Source: Heliocybe sulcata (taxonomy: Eukaryota; Basidiomycota; Agaricomycetes; Gloeophyllales; Gloeophyllaceae). From it: a stretch of 64,000 bases of DNA. Position numbers and translations under genes: made by a program. Positions 12,281 to 24,100 of the stretch are shown in pieces. The notes under the pieces are model-generated. The model did not search any database. It was not told the DNA's origin and saw only the letters and a program-made list of their open reading frames with translations. The DNA lies in contig ML213517.1 of NCBI GenBank assembly GCA_004369045.1, positions 502,757-566,756 on the forward strand, read 5' to 3'. Positions within the stretch are counted from its first letter, which is position 1. Each line of letters begins with the position of its first letter.

Positions 12281-12596
12281 TTTGTCCGAATTGTCGAAGT
12301 TCGCAGGAGAGAAGGTGCTCTCTCACGGTGTTGCTCTTGCTCTGGCCACCATCGCCACAAAATATAATGCACTTATCCAAGTCTCCATGACGTGCTGCAC
12401 TCTCAAGTCCTATTTGGAGCAGCACGTTATCGGGACAGAGAACGAGTGTGTTTCTTCCAGCAACATTAATCGAACAGCGACGCGATGCGGGCCAATTCGA
12501 ATACGGACGGCGGCGAGGACAAGGATGGCTACGACGGCGTGTTTGAGTACCTCTCAGCTTCCCCTACTTTGTACGCAGCAGAAGACAGCGCTTGCA
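12281..12596. other. Divergent intergenic region
   Basis: About 316 bp between two divergent start codons, so it should contain both promoters. The frame on the + strand is open through much of it, but that stretch has no protein-like features and is best treated as untranslated. Confidence 0.4.
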
Positions 12597-13731
12597 ATGG
12601 TCTGGTCTAGGGCTCTGTTCTGGTCGTTGCAACTCTTCTTAGTCTCGTTGCCGCTCGTGCAGTCGGGCTCGGTCCCCGCAGGAGGAGCCTGTTCAACTGA
12701 CAACAACCACGTCGAATCGTCCACGAAGAAATCCCTAACAGACTGTGACGACAAGACCTTCTGCCTAGTCTCGGGCTCGACGAACGGCACTTGTACTCCG
12801 AAGAAGTGTCGCAGGGATGAGTTCCCTTTCGGATATAACCCAGGCGAGACTATACCACCCATCTGCTCCCAAGGGACGTTCTGTCCAGACGATGGAAGCG
12901 GCTGTCAGCCTCTGATAGACGTTGGTGGAACTTGTGAGCTCAGTAGGGATGAGCAGTGTAAGCAGCCGCCGAACTGGGACAAGCTGTCGAGCCACCTCAA
13001 CTTTAATGGGTCTATATGCCTGCACTCAAGATGCATGTCCGTACATTGTCTCTGGATCTTGTGTCCTTCTGACGTTTTACCGAGTCAGGTACGCCAACGC
13101 AACAATCGGGCAGCGATGTCTACTCGACAACACGACCTACGTCGATCCAGGACCAGGCGATCAGCAAGTCAGCCGCACCGTCTTCCGGGACAATTGCAGA
13201 ACACCATCCTTCTTCTGCGACCAAACCTACCTGCAGTGTTTGCCCACTAAGCCTCTGGGGGCATCTTGCTTGAGAGATCAGGAATGCCAGACAGTGCGTT
13301 CAATCCGCGTGCGCGTTCGGCCCATCATGATAATGAACGCCTTCCTCACACAGTATAATTGCGAGAATTCAGTTTGCGTATACCCTCCGGAAACACCACT
13401 CCATGTAAGTCCTTGGCAGACCGTCCTAACCATTATATGCATTATATCAGGTATGAATACCACCTAATGTGATATCTGATGAGCATATGCTGATGCTTCT
13501 CCTAGCTATGGCCGCGACTTGTATTACTCTCGTACTCGTCCACCAGCGACAAAGGTTGGAACGACGTAGAGAGTTGAGAGAGTACTACCACGAACAGTCG
13601 AGGTGAGCACATCAGCTCCCTCTCGTGACGGCGAGCTCAAGAGCAGAGCCGTGGTTGGCATTCGCAGCCTACGGCGGGAGATTATCGCCATCCACTCCGG
13701 GTCGGAGAAGGGGTCCGCGTATCGTCTTTGA
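12597..13731 (+). CDS. Secreted Cys-rich single-pass membrane protein (Dickkopf-N-like cysteine pattern)
   Basis: The ATG at 12597 gives a signal peptide (MVWSRALFWSLQLFLVSLPL) followed by a long lumenal/extracellular region with many evenly spaced cysteines. Recognisable pieces are SVPAGGACSTDNNHV, CSQGTFCPDDGSGCQPLIDV, GGTCELSRDEQCKQPPNW and, after an intron at about 13035-13090, YANATIGQRCLLDNTTYVD. N-glycosylation sequons are present (NGT, NGS, NAT, NTT). The segment SPWQTVLTIICIISG plus AATCITLVLVHQRQR forms the membrane span, split by an intron near 13450-13505. A short cytosolic tail follows (LREYYHEQSR; then AVVGIRSLRREIIAIHSGSE after a further intron), with the stop at 13729-13731. 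Proteins of this type in Agaricomycetes are labelled Dickkopf N-terminal cysteine-rich by domain databases; a Wnt-related role is not implied. Possible cell-surface sensor or wall-associated protein. Confidence 0.75.
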
Positions 13732-14000
13732 CATGCATAAGTTTTTTCTCTCATACAGGGTTCAGGCCATGACACGGCGTAACTTGTACCAGGTTCTGGA
13801 ACAGGATCCTCTACTGGTGACCATGAGCCTTACGTTCCGCTTGGCCATCCGTGCTATCAACCAATATGATACCAATTAAGCCAGCAATACTTTGCGATGA
13901 CCAATTCTAATATACATCAAATATCTAGACTATCGGCCTTTGTACAACTCAACCTTCCAACCTTAGCCAATAGCGGTAGCCTGCTGTCGCGTTCGAAGCT

Positions 14001-16375
14001 TTACAGGACATATCTGAACGCCAGATTCTCCTTGTCCGTGAGGTCAAGGAGCGCTTTATCCACCTTGACTTTGATGGGGTACCCGTTTTCATCTGCCTTC
14101 ACGACGTAGCCGTAGTCCAACATTTCAGGTGGTACGTTCCCTGACACTTGTGCTTCGGCCAGCAATCTGTCGCGGCGCCTGTTCTCTCTGACAAGAACAT
14201 AGCGGATGGCTAGAACGATCAGGATATCCGTGATATGGGAGGCCTATATGGAGGCGCCATTTGAGATATGTGCCAGTTCCTTTGGTATACAGCACTTACA
14301 AGCGTAATGCCCCATGGGACGTAATAGCGGGGAGCATACTTATCTTTCCAGAACTGGGTGCAGAGAATCTGGCCCAGAGCATACCCGATGAGAACGATAC
14401 TGTTCGTGGCCAGTTTCTGACGGTGATTGAGCACATGCATGCTCACTGTTTCCAACAGAGACTGACCTTTGTATGCCCGGAGACCGTGGCGGTCACCCAT
14501 GAGAGAATCATTATGAACCCGGGGGCCCCACCGAAATCTTCGTTAACGATTAGCAGGGGAACCGACGTATCATAAAAGGGCTCTCACTTAAAAGATAGAT
14601 CCCAGCAAGGAGACCGGCCTGGCTATGTCAGACCGGTAGCGAGCGAACGAAGAAGTCACCTACCTTATTACTAGACGGCAAGCAGAGTTCGAGCAATGCC
14701 GCTAAGATAGACGGCATCCAGAAACCAATATTGATCCATGCTCGGGAGTTCTACGTGAGATGTGCTATCTGGGTGATACGGCAGGTAGAAGTAGAAGTAC
14801 GACTTACCGGAAACTTGCGTAACAGGTAGCACCCCAGGGTTATGCCCATAATTTGCTGTAGAGGCACGGATGTTAGCAGTCGGTATAGGGTGACTTGCGG
14901 TAAAGATGTACTTACAGTCAAACCGGATGGGATGTTCAAGACAGTTGTTTGCAAGTTTGTGAAGCCGATTGACTTGATCACCCGTGAATATTGAACGCCG
15001 ATGCCGTTCTGGAGGTCTCTGCATATAGTTCTGAAGATGAGCGCGCTGTGTACTGCAGAACCCGAATTGTGCACGTACGCGACCGCAGCAAATAAGAAGA
15101 ACAGCCACGTCTTCGTGTCAGTCAGAGCCTCGATGAACTGCTCCTTCTTCCACACTTTTGTCTCGATGCCGTTCTTGTTCCCTTCCACTCTCTTGACCGC
15201 CTTCAACTTTTCCTCCTGGCTCAAGAACTTGGCGGTGGTAGGATTGTCGGGAAAGAATAGTACAAAAAGGACGAAGACGAAGAAAGTCAAGATAACCGTG
15301 ATAATCATCAGCCATTGCCATTGGTGAGGCTTATCACCAGCACTGATATGGGCAACACCGAAGGACAGAAAACCAGAGATTATAGTGCCGACTCCATTGC
15401 ACTGGAAAGTCCTGCAGATTATTACAGAAGTTAGACATCAGGCAGAGGCTATATGGATGACGGTCCACGTACCAGCCAATCCGTTCCGCTATCTCAGTGC
15501 GCGTATAGAACATGGATGCGACGAGCATGAGTCCTATCGCATTATGGGTGGGAGGTCATAATATTGTGACGAGAAGTCCTATAAAAACGTACCGGCTGTA
15601 ATGCATCCTTCTGATGCACCCAAAAGGAAGCGCAATGCAACTACCGCGGGTGCGGCTAACTTAGTGGTGGAGCAAAGAGGCGGAGCGAGACTCACAAAGA
15701 CCGCCGAAATTCTGGCATACGCAGTGCAAGCCTAGGAAGATACACCTATACAAAGGTGAATAGAGGGTCCCATTCACGAATTGGAACTAACCATAGCAGG
15801 ATGTTGAAAGCCATCCATTTCCCTACCGGGAAACGTTGCAAAGCCCAATTTTGAGGATACTCGAAGGCGAGGTAACCTGTATTACGGTAAGTAATGCGCA
15901 CAGGGCTACGGAGACGCAGCGTACCGATATAGAATGCGCTGCCCAGATTGTTCCACTGATCTATTGTCAGATTATTATCTTGCACTATGCCCAAGACATA
16001 GGACGATGCGAGGGTTCCTCTAAGTACCATTCATGAGTTGTGCTCGAAACAACTCAATGGTCAGGCAGAGCATACTTGTCGATGTATTGAACTGATAAGT
16101 ATTAGCAAGGCTTGGTTTATGGGAGATTGCCAAAGAAACATACCAGTGTAGATAAAGAATAAGAGAGGCAGCAGATGCCAATCTATCTTTGCCCGGATCC
16201 TACGGGACTCTTCAGGATGGAGCTCGTCGTCCGCAGTTGCATCGCCAGCTACGAGACTCGCAGCGACGTCGATCCTCGAATCAATCTTCACCGCCTCCGC
16301 AGACACATCGTCAATGGGATGCTTTTCATCCAGGGACGACGATGATGCCTGCTTGGTGATGAGGTCAGTCCGCAT
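14001..16375 (-). CDS. Major facilitator superfamily transporter, Dal5/allantoate permease-like (ACS family)
   Basis: A proton-coupled plasma-membrane transporter of the anion:cation symporter family, whose fungal members carry allantoate, nicotinate, vitamins or other small carboxylates. The cytosolic N-terminus (MRTDLITKQASSSSLDEKHP) leads into RIRAKIDWHLLPLLFFIYTG, the usual start of the first membrane helix. The family-typical YLAFEYPQNWALQRFPVGKW lies at about 15800-15880, followed by AFNILLW. The large middle loop contains PTTAKFLSQEEKLKAVKRVE near 15200. The C-terminus reads DYGYVVKADENGYPIKVKVD and ends AFRYVL at 14001. The gene is cut by about ten short introns (for example near 15410-15470, 14510-14650 and 14240-14300). 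No break is obvious. The substrate cannot be told from sequence. It converges with the Cys-rich gene. Confidence 0.87.
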
Positions 16376-16992
16376 GATGCTGATAGCAGAAAGACCAGCT
16401 CACCACGACGCATGGCGTACCCCGAAATTTATGCTCGCCGGTTGGGTCTAACGCGCCCACAAGTTGCTATAAAGGACAAATTGACATATCAGTGGGAAAC
16501 GATCAGGGCAGGTCCACGCTTGCCAAACGGAGGTTGGCAGGCAACCGTGATGTTATTTTCAAACTTTACGGAAGTAATTCGCCCAGCGGCACGTGTACGA
16601 ATAAGCTTCCGCTACAGCCCAACGCATACAAATCAGGGTCCTGACTTTGGATGTTGAGTCGTCCAGCGAATGCTCGTGATGACCGGACGTGCATATAGGA
16701 TGTTCCCGACTTCACCGACTTGGTGACACGGCGAATCAGCGTGAATGGAATTGTGGCGGCTATAAGGTGATTAGCGTCGTGTCTCTGTCATACAACGGCG
16801 GCCAGCGAACGTTCTTCATAGCAATCTGCGAACCAAACTTATGCCAGACTAGTAAGGGTAAGCGCAGAAGCTGGGATCGAAGTCAAGGGTGCAGCAATGT
16901 CTCCAGGTCGGCTTATGATTTTCAGGATACAATCAATGTCCGTCTGCGCGATGGAATATCGATTTACACTTAGCATTCGCGACAAAGGCTTA
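16376..16992. other. Intergenic, about 620 bp
   Basis: Between the MFS start and the RPN3 stop. Only short unconnected open stretches; no domain, repeat or RNA gene recognised. It should hold the MFS promoter and the RPN3 3' end. Confidence 0.5.
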
Positions 16993-18656
16993 TCAGAATC
17001 CCTCGCCCAAAGGACCTTCATCATCGTCCAAATCTCCGCCGCCCTCTTGTACCTGCTTAGCCAGTTCCTTCTCGCGTTCCCGAGCGCCCTCAGCAGCCGC
17101 CAGCTCCTTGCGGTGAGCATTGAGAGGGTAGCGCATTGCCTGCAAAAAAAAGGACATCAACACGGGTACCAATAGCGTATTGAATGACGACTGACCTTTA
17201 CGCTCTGGTTGTGCAATTCCAAGCAATACCCGATCCTCCGCTGGAAGACCTCTGCGACTTCTGGCCCATAGCCGCCCTTCTGACCACCGCATTCCATCCA
17301 TCCTTTCTCATGCACGATGCGGCCGTCAATGACACCGTCACGAATCGCTTTCCCAACAATGTACTCCGCGTCCTCCTCAGAGTCGAGGTGCAGCTTCACA
17401 CAGATATCGCGCAAGGAAATGCGGGAGTACGAGAGGGACAGTCTCCGGATGCCGGTCTTGATAACATTCTGTCGTAAGCGACCGATCAGCGTGTACGTCT
17501 TGTCCGCCTCAAAGAGTGCTGCATGCTTTGACAAGGTGGCTTGGAACTGAGAGAGCGAACCAGTCCGCACAGCGGTCACGATGTCGTAGTACGCGCTCAT
17601 CGCTTTCTCCAGGACAGGGTGCCGGAACAGACTTCGCTCCGGAATGTCACCCATCAAAAGCTCCACGACCACCGACAACTTGTGCACAGCCTGGTAGAAT
17701 CCTGGTGCGACCTTTGCGGGGGGCGCGCGCCTGATCGCCTGCTGCAAGTTGGTGTGCGCCGCGGTATAGTTCAGCTGGACTACCTTGATACGCCCAAGGT
17801 AGTAGTGGTACCGTGCGAATTGAGAGTTCGACGCAGAGGCCGGGAAGGTTGTTTTCGAGACAAGCTTGTCCGCCTGGTCGTATAGACTGTAATGCAAATA
17901 GCTGCGCAGGAGGCGGTTGATAAGAGATGCTTGCGTCTCGTCGTCGTGCCGGAGAGCGGATGTCCGCTGCGCAGCAAGGAATATACTGCAACCGTTGAGT
18001 TTCGAATTGTGAATGCGATAGGAAACGCCTTACGGTCTTGCGTCAGCCAATTCCCCAGCAAGTTCATACGTACGCTCCACAGCATACCAAACCTTGGCCG
18101 CTATGGGGTCCATGCTGCGTCGGTTCAAAGCCTGCATTTTCGTGACGGTATCTTGTGCAAGTTCCATGGCTTTGCCATAAGTGTTGGACGAGGTCAAAAG
18201 GTGGAGAAGTATAAGAAGGCGGAGGTAGACCTCGCACTCCGGAACGGGCTCAGAAGTGACTTTGCTGGGGGCAGGGATTCCGTCAACGTCCATTGAGTGA
18301 TCTGCTGTAGATGCAGCAGGCAGCCATGATAACAGCGACTTCTTGGTAGATGAGTCTAATGACGGTGTATGAGCTCGTGTCGTGAATTACTGACTTAGCA
18401 TTTGCCACTGACCTCTGGGGTAGATCTCCTCTACAGCATCGCGTAAAACCGCATCATCCAGTCGTTTCCTCAACGCTGTCAAGGTCCTCAGGACTCGCAT
18501 AGTGAATCTGGGCTCAAGAGTCGCCACCGCGCGCTCGATGAGTGCGACATTGGACTTGATCTCGGCTGTAGGTGAGGGTGGTACAGGCTTGGGCTCTTGC
18601 TTCGGCTTCTCAGCGTCCTGAGGCTTGTCTTCAGATTTCATTTCGATGTCGGCCAT
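16993..18656 (-). CDS. RPN3: 26S proteasome regulatory lid subunit RPN3 (PSMD3)
   Basis: RPN3 is a PCI-domain scaffold subunit of the 19S lid in the 26S proteasome. The start at 18654-18656 gives MADIEMKSEDKPQDAEKPKQ, a charged tail typical of the family. An N-terminal helical block (NVALIERAVATLEPRFTMRV) and the solenoid (QFARYHYYLGRIKVVQLNY; NLQQAIRRAPP; FYQAVHKLSVVVELLMGDIP) precede the PCI winged-helix part (YSRISLRDICVKLHLDSEED; YIVGKAIRDGVIDGRI). The last exon encodes AMRYPLNAHRKELAAAEGAR and an acidic tail ending GPLGEGF. All match RPN3 in order. Introns sit near 18310-18400, 17900-18030 and 17125-17195. The total is about 480-500 residues. A second in-frame ATG upstream at 18761 exists but would add an unsupported extension. 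Confidence 0.95.
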
Positions 18657-18802
18657 TGCAGCAGGGGAAGAGAGTGTAGTCGCGTCGGACGGAAAGCAAG
18701 TTGTATGAAGTTCACTGAAGACGCGCGTCAGTGACGCGTCCCTAACGTGGTCACTGGTCACTGAGATGTTATTATATATATTAATTGTGGCCTCAGGCCC
18801 AT
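18657..18802. promoter_or_regulatory. RPN3 upstream region with an ACGCGT box
   Basis: This 146-bp spacer separates the RPN3 start from the tRNA-Cys 5' end. It contains one ACGCGT hexamer at 18734-18739 and a nearby GACGCGCGTC, both resembling the MluI cell-cycle box. No classical yeast proteasome-associated element was recognised. Confidence 0.25.
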
Positions 18803-18909
18803 GTCTCCTTAGCTAAGTGGTTATAGCATGCGATTGCAGTTTGCCACGGGTAGACATAACCGGGGAGACAGTCATCGCAGGGTCCCGTGTTCAAATCACG
18901 GAGGGGACT
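18803..18909 (+). tRNA. tRNA-Cys (GCA) with a 34-nt intron
   Basis: The cloverleaf folds by eye. The acceptor stem GTCTCCT (18803-18809) pairs with AGGGGAC (18902-18908), with one T-G pair. The D arm is GCTA-AGTGGTTA-TAGC. The anticodon stem TGCGA (18829-18833) pairs with TCGCA (18875-18879), and the T arm is CCGTG-TTCAAAT-CACGG. The anticodon GCA lies at 18836-18838, and the discriminator base is T (18909), as expected for tRNA-Cys. The intron at 18840-18873 begins one base after the anticodon, the canonical position for nuclear tRNA introns, and needs the tRNA splicing endonuclease. A run of five T at 18912-18916 is the Pol III terminator. It sits upstream of SEC20 on the same strand. Confidence 0.93.
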
Positions 18910-18911
18910 GG

Positions 18912-18916
18912 TTTTT
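18912..18916 (+). terminator. RNA polymerase III terminator of tRNA-Cys
   Basis: A run of five T begins three bases downstream of the tRNA discriminator base. Confidence 0.7.
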
Positions 18917-19127
18917 GCTAATTTCTCGAGCCCAGCTATATGCCAAACTCGTTTTATGATATCTCCTGCGACACTGCGGGCGATGCGAGTGCAATTATTC
19001 AGAAGGTGCCAAGGTCAAGCATCCATCCAGGTAGGCATCGTCGCTGGGATTGTGTCACGGGTGCTACGCGTCGCGGAAAACAGCAACGCAGCACGTGTCG
19101 CCGAATCCTCTTTCTTCTACTTCGAAG

Positions 19128-20474
19128 ATGCCTCCACTACCGACGACGTTCAGTAATGAAGCTCAGGTATTGATAAAATCCATCGAGCGAAGGAGCGATG
19201 ACATCCGGGATTTCCAAATCCCGCGTCTTCAAGAATGCCAGGGGCCGTTGTCTGTGCAGCAGGCGTATTCCGGGACCTTAAGGGAGGACATTGACTATCT
19301 AGCTCGTCAGGTAGAGGTCAGTCAAATATTCGCTCCAGCAAAAGACGGGACTGACAGTTCAGTGCGGATTAGGAGCTGGAGCTGATGGTAGAAGAGCAGC
19401 GGAGTGAACGGGATCGCAGGGAGCTGGGCCGGGTCGTGCAAGGGTTTCTTGACCAAATAGGCACGTTAGTATCATCGTGCCTTCCGAGCTTTCCAGTGGA
19501 TGCTTATTGCGGATGATAGTATACGGAAGTCTGCCAGAGCAGCTGTCCTAGCTTCTAAGCGTGCTGTAGACTCCCAGAGCGCGTCCAGTCGAGAGGAGCT
19601 CCTGCGAACATCTACACCGAGCATCCACGCCAAGGAGACTGAGACAAAGGGACCGTGAGTACTGGATGAATCTGTCAGGTTCTTCTGCTTATATACTCTT
19701 CAGGGAGGATGCGCTCATGAAAGCAAACGCCGATGTCACAGCCGCCCTGAGGCGAACCATTGGGCTCATGCAGACAGAATTAGAGCGCTCTGTGCTCTCC
19801 ACTCAGATGCTCGGTGAGTGCGACATTAGGTGCGTTGCTGCAGTTACTTGATCTCCCCTACCTCTTTTCCAGAACAATCTTCCTCGACTCTGCGCTCGAC
19901 GTCCTCGGCCTATGACACCATGAATATGGTCCTGGGCACGTCCAAGCAACTCGTGACTGCGCTGGAAAAGTCCGACTGGATAGACCGCCTGCTCATTATC
20001 TCTGCGCTGGTGTTCTTCTTGCTGGTGGTCGCTATGATAGTTAAGGCAAGAATCGTCGACCGGAGTCTGAGAATCGCCTTCTTCTGGACTCGCTTTATCC
20101 CCCGCTCTGGATCGAGCAAATCTGATCTAGAAAAGGGACTCGGAGCTGCTGCTGCTCTAACAACGACAGCGCTCTCAACTTTGTCAAATGCATTGTCAAG
20201 TGCGACTCCTACGGCGTCTCCATGGGCTTCGGAGGCAGCCGAGTCGTTGACAGCGCATGTGTCTCCATCGATTACTTCGCTTTCGGGCCAGCTACTTGAG
20301 TCAATCTCTTTTCCACCTCAGAACACTCCTATATCTGAACCTGTCTCCGTGTCTTCAACCATCAGTTCTCTGTCGGAACAGCTACTTGAATCGACATCTC
20401 TTCTAGCTGGGATTTCTCCTACAACTACTCCTATTTCCGAAGACTTGGATTCAGGCATTCACGACGAGCTGTAA
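19128..20474 (+). CDS. SEC20: Qb-SNARE SEC20 with C-terminal HDEL
   Basis: SEC20 is an ER-resident SNARE (BNIP1 family) that works with Ufe1 and Use1 and the Dsl1 tether in Golgi-to-ER retrograde fusion. The start at 19128 gives MPPLPTTFSNEAQVLIKSIE. Exons near 19356-19462, 19522-19653 and 19704-19812 encode heptad-rich coils (ELMVEEQRSERDRRELGRVV; RTIGLMQTELERSVLSTQML). The last exon from about 19873 contains the family core SSAYDTMNMVLGTSKQLVTA followed by LEKSDWIDRLL and the membrane span (IISALVFFLLVVAMIV), then ARIVDRSLR. The lumenal tail of about 120 residues is Ser/Thr-rich with two SEQLLES-type repeats and ends DSGIHDEL at the stop. Yeast Sec20 also ends in HDEL, so the retrieval signal is conserved here. 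The gene appears intact. Confidence 0.92.
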
Positions 20475-21183
20475 TTTTCTATGGCATCATGCGAAATATA
20501 ACCATGCTATCGACTTTCTGATATATTTGGCTCAGCCCTGATCTCTCTATGTTGTGCTACGCTGCAGTTGTTGACCCCGCTGATGGTCTTTCACTCAGGC
20601 ACTCTCACCCGAGCTGCTCTGATAAACTGTCTTAGAGCTACGAGATAATAGTGAGGCAACGGCCTTCCGATCTCCTACGCGCAAGCGCTGCGAGATACTT
20701 GGCTTTCGGCTTTTCATGCCCTGCGAGCTTCGGAAATTTCTCCAAGTATAATGCAGCAACCCCAGTGCCCACTGCTACATGCATATATTGTCTCAAGAAG
20801 CTACCTTAGGAAAATAAGAAGACAATTCCGTCAGAAACTGCATGCGTCCGGAGTCTACAGCGCATTCTGGCGTCTAATCCCCGCCGTTTTTCAGTCACAC
20901 GACGCCACACAGACCTTATTCTTATTTTGGATATCTGGCTGCCATATAGGGCTAAAGCTCGCGTGGGCGTGCATCTAGGCTTCTTGATGTCTCCGGCAGC
21001 TCTTCACCTTCTTGACACTCAACCACATCTGCTTACCACCACCACCACCACCTCCGAATTGTGTTACCCCTCTTACACCATCTGGATACATCGCGCGACC
21101 CTTCTAGGTTCCATCCATTCCATTCCCCAATCAATTAGCTACTTCGACGCGTCGAGTCCAGTCGCGTCCGACGCCACGCGACC
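20475..21183. other. Intergenic, about 710 bp, with an (ACC)6 microsatellite
   Basis: Separates SEC20 from the long membrane-anchored protein. A short (ACC)n tract lies at 21035-21052, within the likely 5' UTR of the next gene. No other feature recognised. Confidence 0.5.
21035..21052 (+). repeat. (ACC)6 microsatellite
   Basis: Six tandem ACC units about 130 bp upstream of the next start codon. Confidence 0.85.
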
Positions 21184-24100
21184 ATGTTGCTCGTCGAGGT
21201 CGTTTTGCTCCTCGTTGGGACCTTTGCGTCTCTGACAACCATGGTACAACACAGTAACATCAATCTGGCAACATGGCTACCACTTGGTCTTGGTGAAACA
21301 GTCTACATCACTACCGCGCTCACGTCTACTTTGTATGTGGCGTTCGAGAGTCTCCAGATCCCTCCCAGCAGCTCTAGGCTCATCAGCGGAGGCCAACCTT
21401 CTTCTGCATACGAGCCAGTCATTGACACTGGTGCTCACACCGTCGCCTCTACCGCGGTTCCGACTTCACACTCGCAGCGCCACACGACCCCAACCAAGTC
21501 GAAGATGCGCTACTTCTTCAGCAGTAACCCCCCAATCACGTCTCCTCCGGCCCATCTTCCTGTCGGTGATCGCTCCAGAACAGACTATGAACGCAGTGGA
21601 TCCCATAGAGCCCACGACGACGATAGTGGTTACATCCTGGTTGTAGACCCGTACCAGAAGTGGCGGAAATGGCTGTCGTCATGGTCCATGTCGAAGGTTA
21701 TTGCGGCTGGGACTCGGCTCTCTCTAACCAGAAAGACGCCAACCGGATCCAAGCGCCGTACGTGGACTTCTAATGAGATGCCGACCGGAAGGAAGTCAGG
21801 AGCGATCGCGCTCGCCCTAGCCATTTGTGTTGCAATATCAGCGTTGCTCTATCGTTCTCGTTCCCGTGAGTAATAGTTATTGCGCCTTTTTGGAAGGTCT
21901 CACGATTCAACGCCACACGACCAGGACGTGCTCGTTCCCGCCTCTCCAGCCGCCGCAAGGCAAAACATACACGCCAAAGACAAGCGCCAGAGAGTGTTCC
22001 TTCTAGCAATGCCTCCGCTGCTGAAGTGTCGGACGAGTCTGTCTCAGGCGGTGAAAACCGGGCACTCGCTCTGCCGTACTCCGTCCTGCGGTCCTTCGAT
22101 AAGGACCCCAGGAACCAAGCGTTCGATATGTCGGATGAAACAGAGAGTGTCGGACCGTCTTCGGAACGCCACGTTGAGGCCCCGATAGCAAAGCGCTTGA
22201 CTAAGACAAGCCCATGCAAATCGATTTCATCTTCCTCGGGAGATTCAAGCTTCGCAACATGCAGGGAAAGTCCCGAGAGGCTCGATCATGGTCTTTCGTC
22301 TTCTCGTCTTGATAGGTCAGAGCTTCCGAAGGATTGCGTCAAGAAGATCCCTGCGCGTGGCAGTAACGGGTTGAAGAACTCCTTACATTGTCCTGAGGAC
22401 TATAAGAAGGAAGTAGCGCCCGGCGGTCCTACAGAACAGAAGTCCCAGCAGCCTCTTACTGTGCACAACGTCGATGATCACCCTAGCCTCAAGTCATCCC
22501 CTTCTTCTCTATTTGCCGCGAAGACCTCCACAGTATTGGCGATCAAGGAGACTTGTCATCCGGCCCAGAGCAATGCTCCCAAAGATGCCTGGGATGAGTG
22601 TTTCCACAGTCTGGAAGCTCGCCCTGGAAGCGGTCTGAAGGACTCCATACATGCCCCCGGTAACTCCCGTCATGAGACATCGCGTCCGGCACGGATAAAC
22701 CCCCGCACCAGTTATCTCGACGGACGTCCTACTACTCGTGCCTGTGATTTCACGACTTCCAGCCCTGCTCTCCGGCCTCGCGAGGTACGACCGCATCAGG
22801 ACCGACCGGCACGACAGGAGACGACAGGCCATGATGAAGTTGACCGTGAGCATGGTCTTATGGCTTCTATGCATGCCCCGGTTGCCTGCCGACCGCGTAA
22901 ATGCGCATCGTATGCTGAGGAGCGAGTTATTGACCCAAGCTTGAGCTCGAGTTCGGAGGACGCCAGCCGTTCCCAGTCGTCCATGGAGTCACTGATCGTT
23001 CAGGCCCCTCTGCCCGAGGCCATCGACTTGTTCTCTCCCATTTCGAATACCCAAAGCCTGGGTAATTCTTCCGGCAATGAAGTTCATGTGGCGTATAGGA
23101 ATGGAGGTCGAAAGCGATCTGTATGTACAGATATGAACGTCTCTGAATCCAGATCTGACATCTGCTTCTCGCAGGCATCTTACACCGCCCGAGGACTTCC
23201 CGAAGTATCTTGGCTAGCGGCCGTGGGACAAGCTGGGTTCTCATCTCTTGAGGATCACTCGACCAAGAGCGTCGAAGGAGAACGAGTGGCCGATGCTACA
23301 TCTAATGACGATTTACCCGCTCCTGCATCGGTTCCTCGCGAGACCTCATCCTATGAGGACTCGGCATGCCCGCCTAAGCCAGCCGATGTTGACAGTGGCG
23401 GTCACCACGAGGAGACAGACCATGAGTTTGTTTATACTGGTGTTGACTACGTGCCAGCGAAGTCAACCGATATTCATCTCACTTGTGACGAGGAAAAGAG
23501 TTCCTCGGCTTCGGTGGCGGACCGTGCAGACAGCCAATGTCCAACCCAAGAAGCCGCCGCCCAGGTTCAGGAGCAATCACCTCCGGCTGGAATAGTTGCT
23601 GAGGAGAATGTATGGGTGCCCCCAGTGGGTCTCGTTGGCAATGCAGCTCATGAACCAAGGTCTCATGCTGAGAGCGTCGAGGGTGGTGAGGGCGACGTGG
23701 AAGAGATCGCTGCGGACGGCCGACTTGAGACTGTCGCCGTCTCGCCGTCACAAGCGCGTACTCTTGGCATTGAGGCTCCGTTAGCCATTCCCGATGGAGC
23801 CACGTCGATGCTTGCCCCAGCTGGCAACCCTGTTCCCAGCAAGGAAGACGGCATTCATGTCCACCTTGAGGAGAAGATCATGCAAGAAGCTCCTGAAAGG
23901 ACTACAACCCCTGCGCGTGAAGACCCCGTCGAACCGCGTTCTTCTTCGAATGCAGAAGGATCTTTGGCCACGCCTCACCCCTTATCTACGCTAGGTGTGC
24001 GTATGAAGTCCGAACCTTCGCCGGGCGACCTTCTCGTGGACTACTTCTGTTCTCTTGAGACTAGAGGAGGCTCTAACGCATCTATATGGGCGACTGCAGA

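Noticed and set aside
12054-13250. 398-codon + strand frame taken as a single exon
   Set aside because: Only the part from 12597 to about 13035 is protein-like; the downstream end reads through an intron and loses the cysteine pattern.
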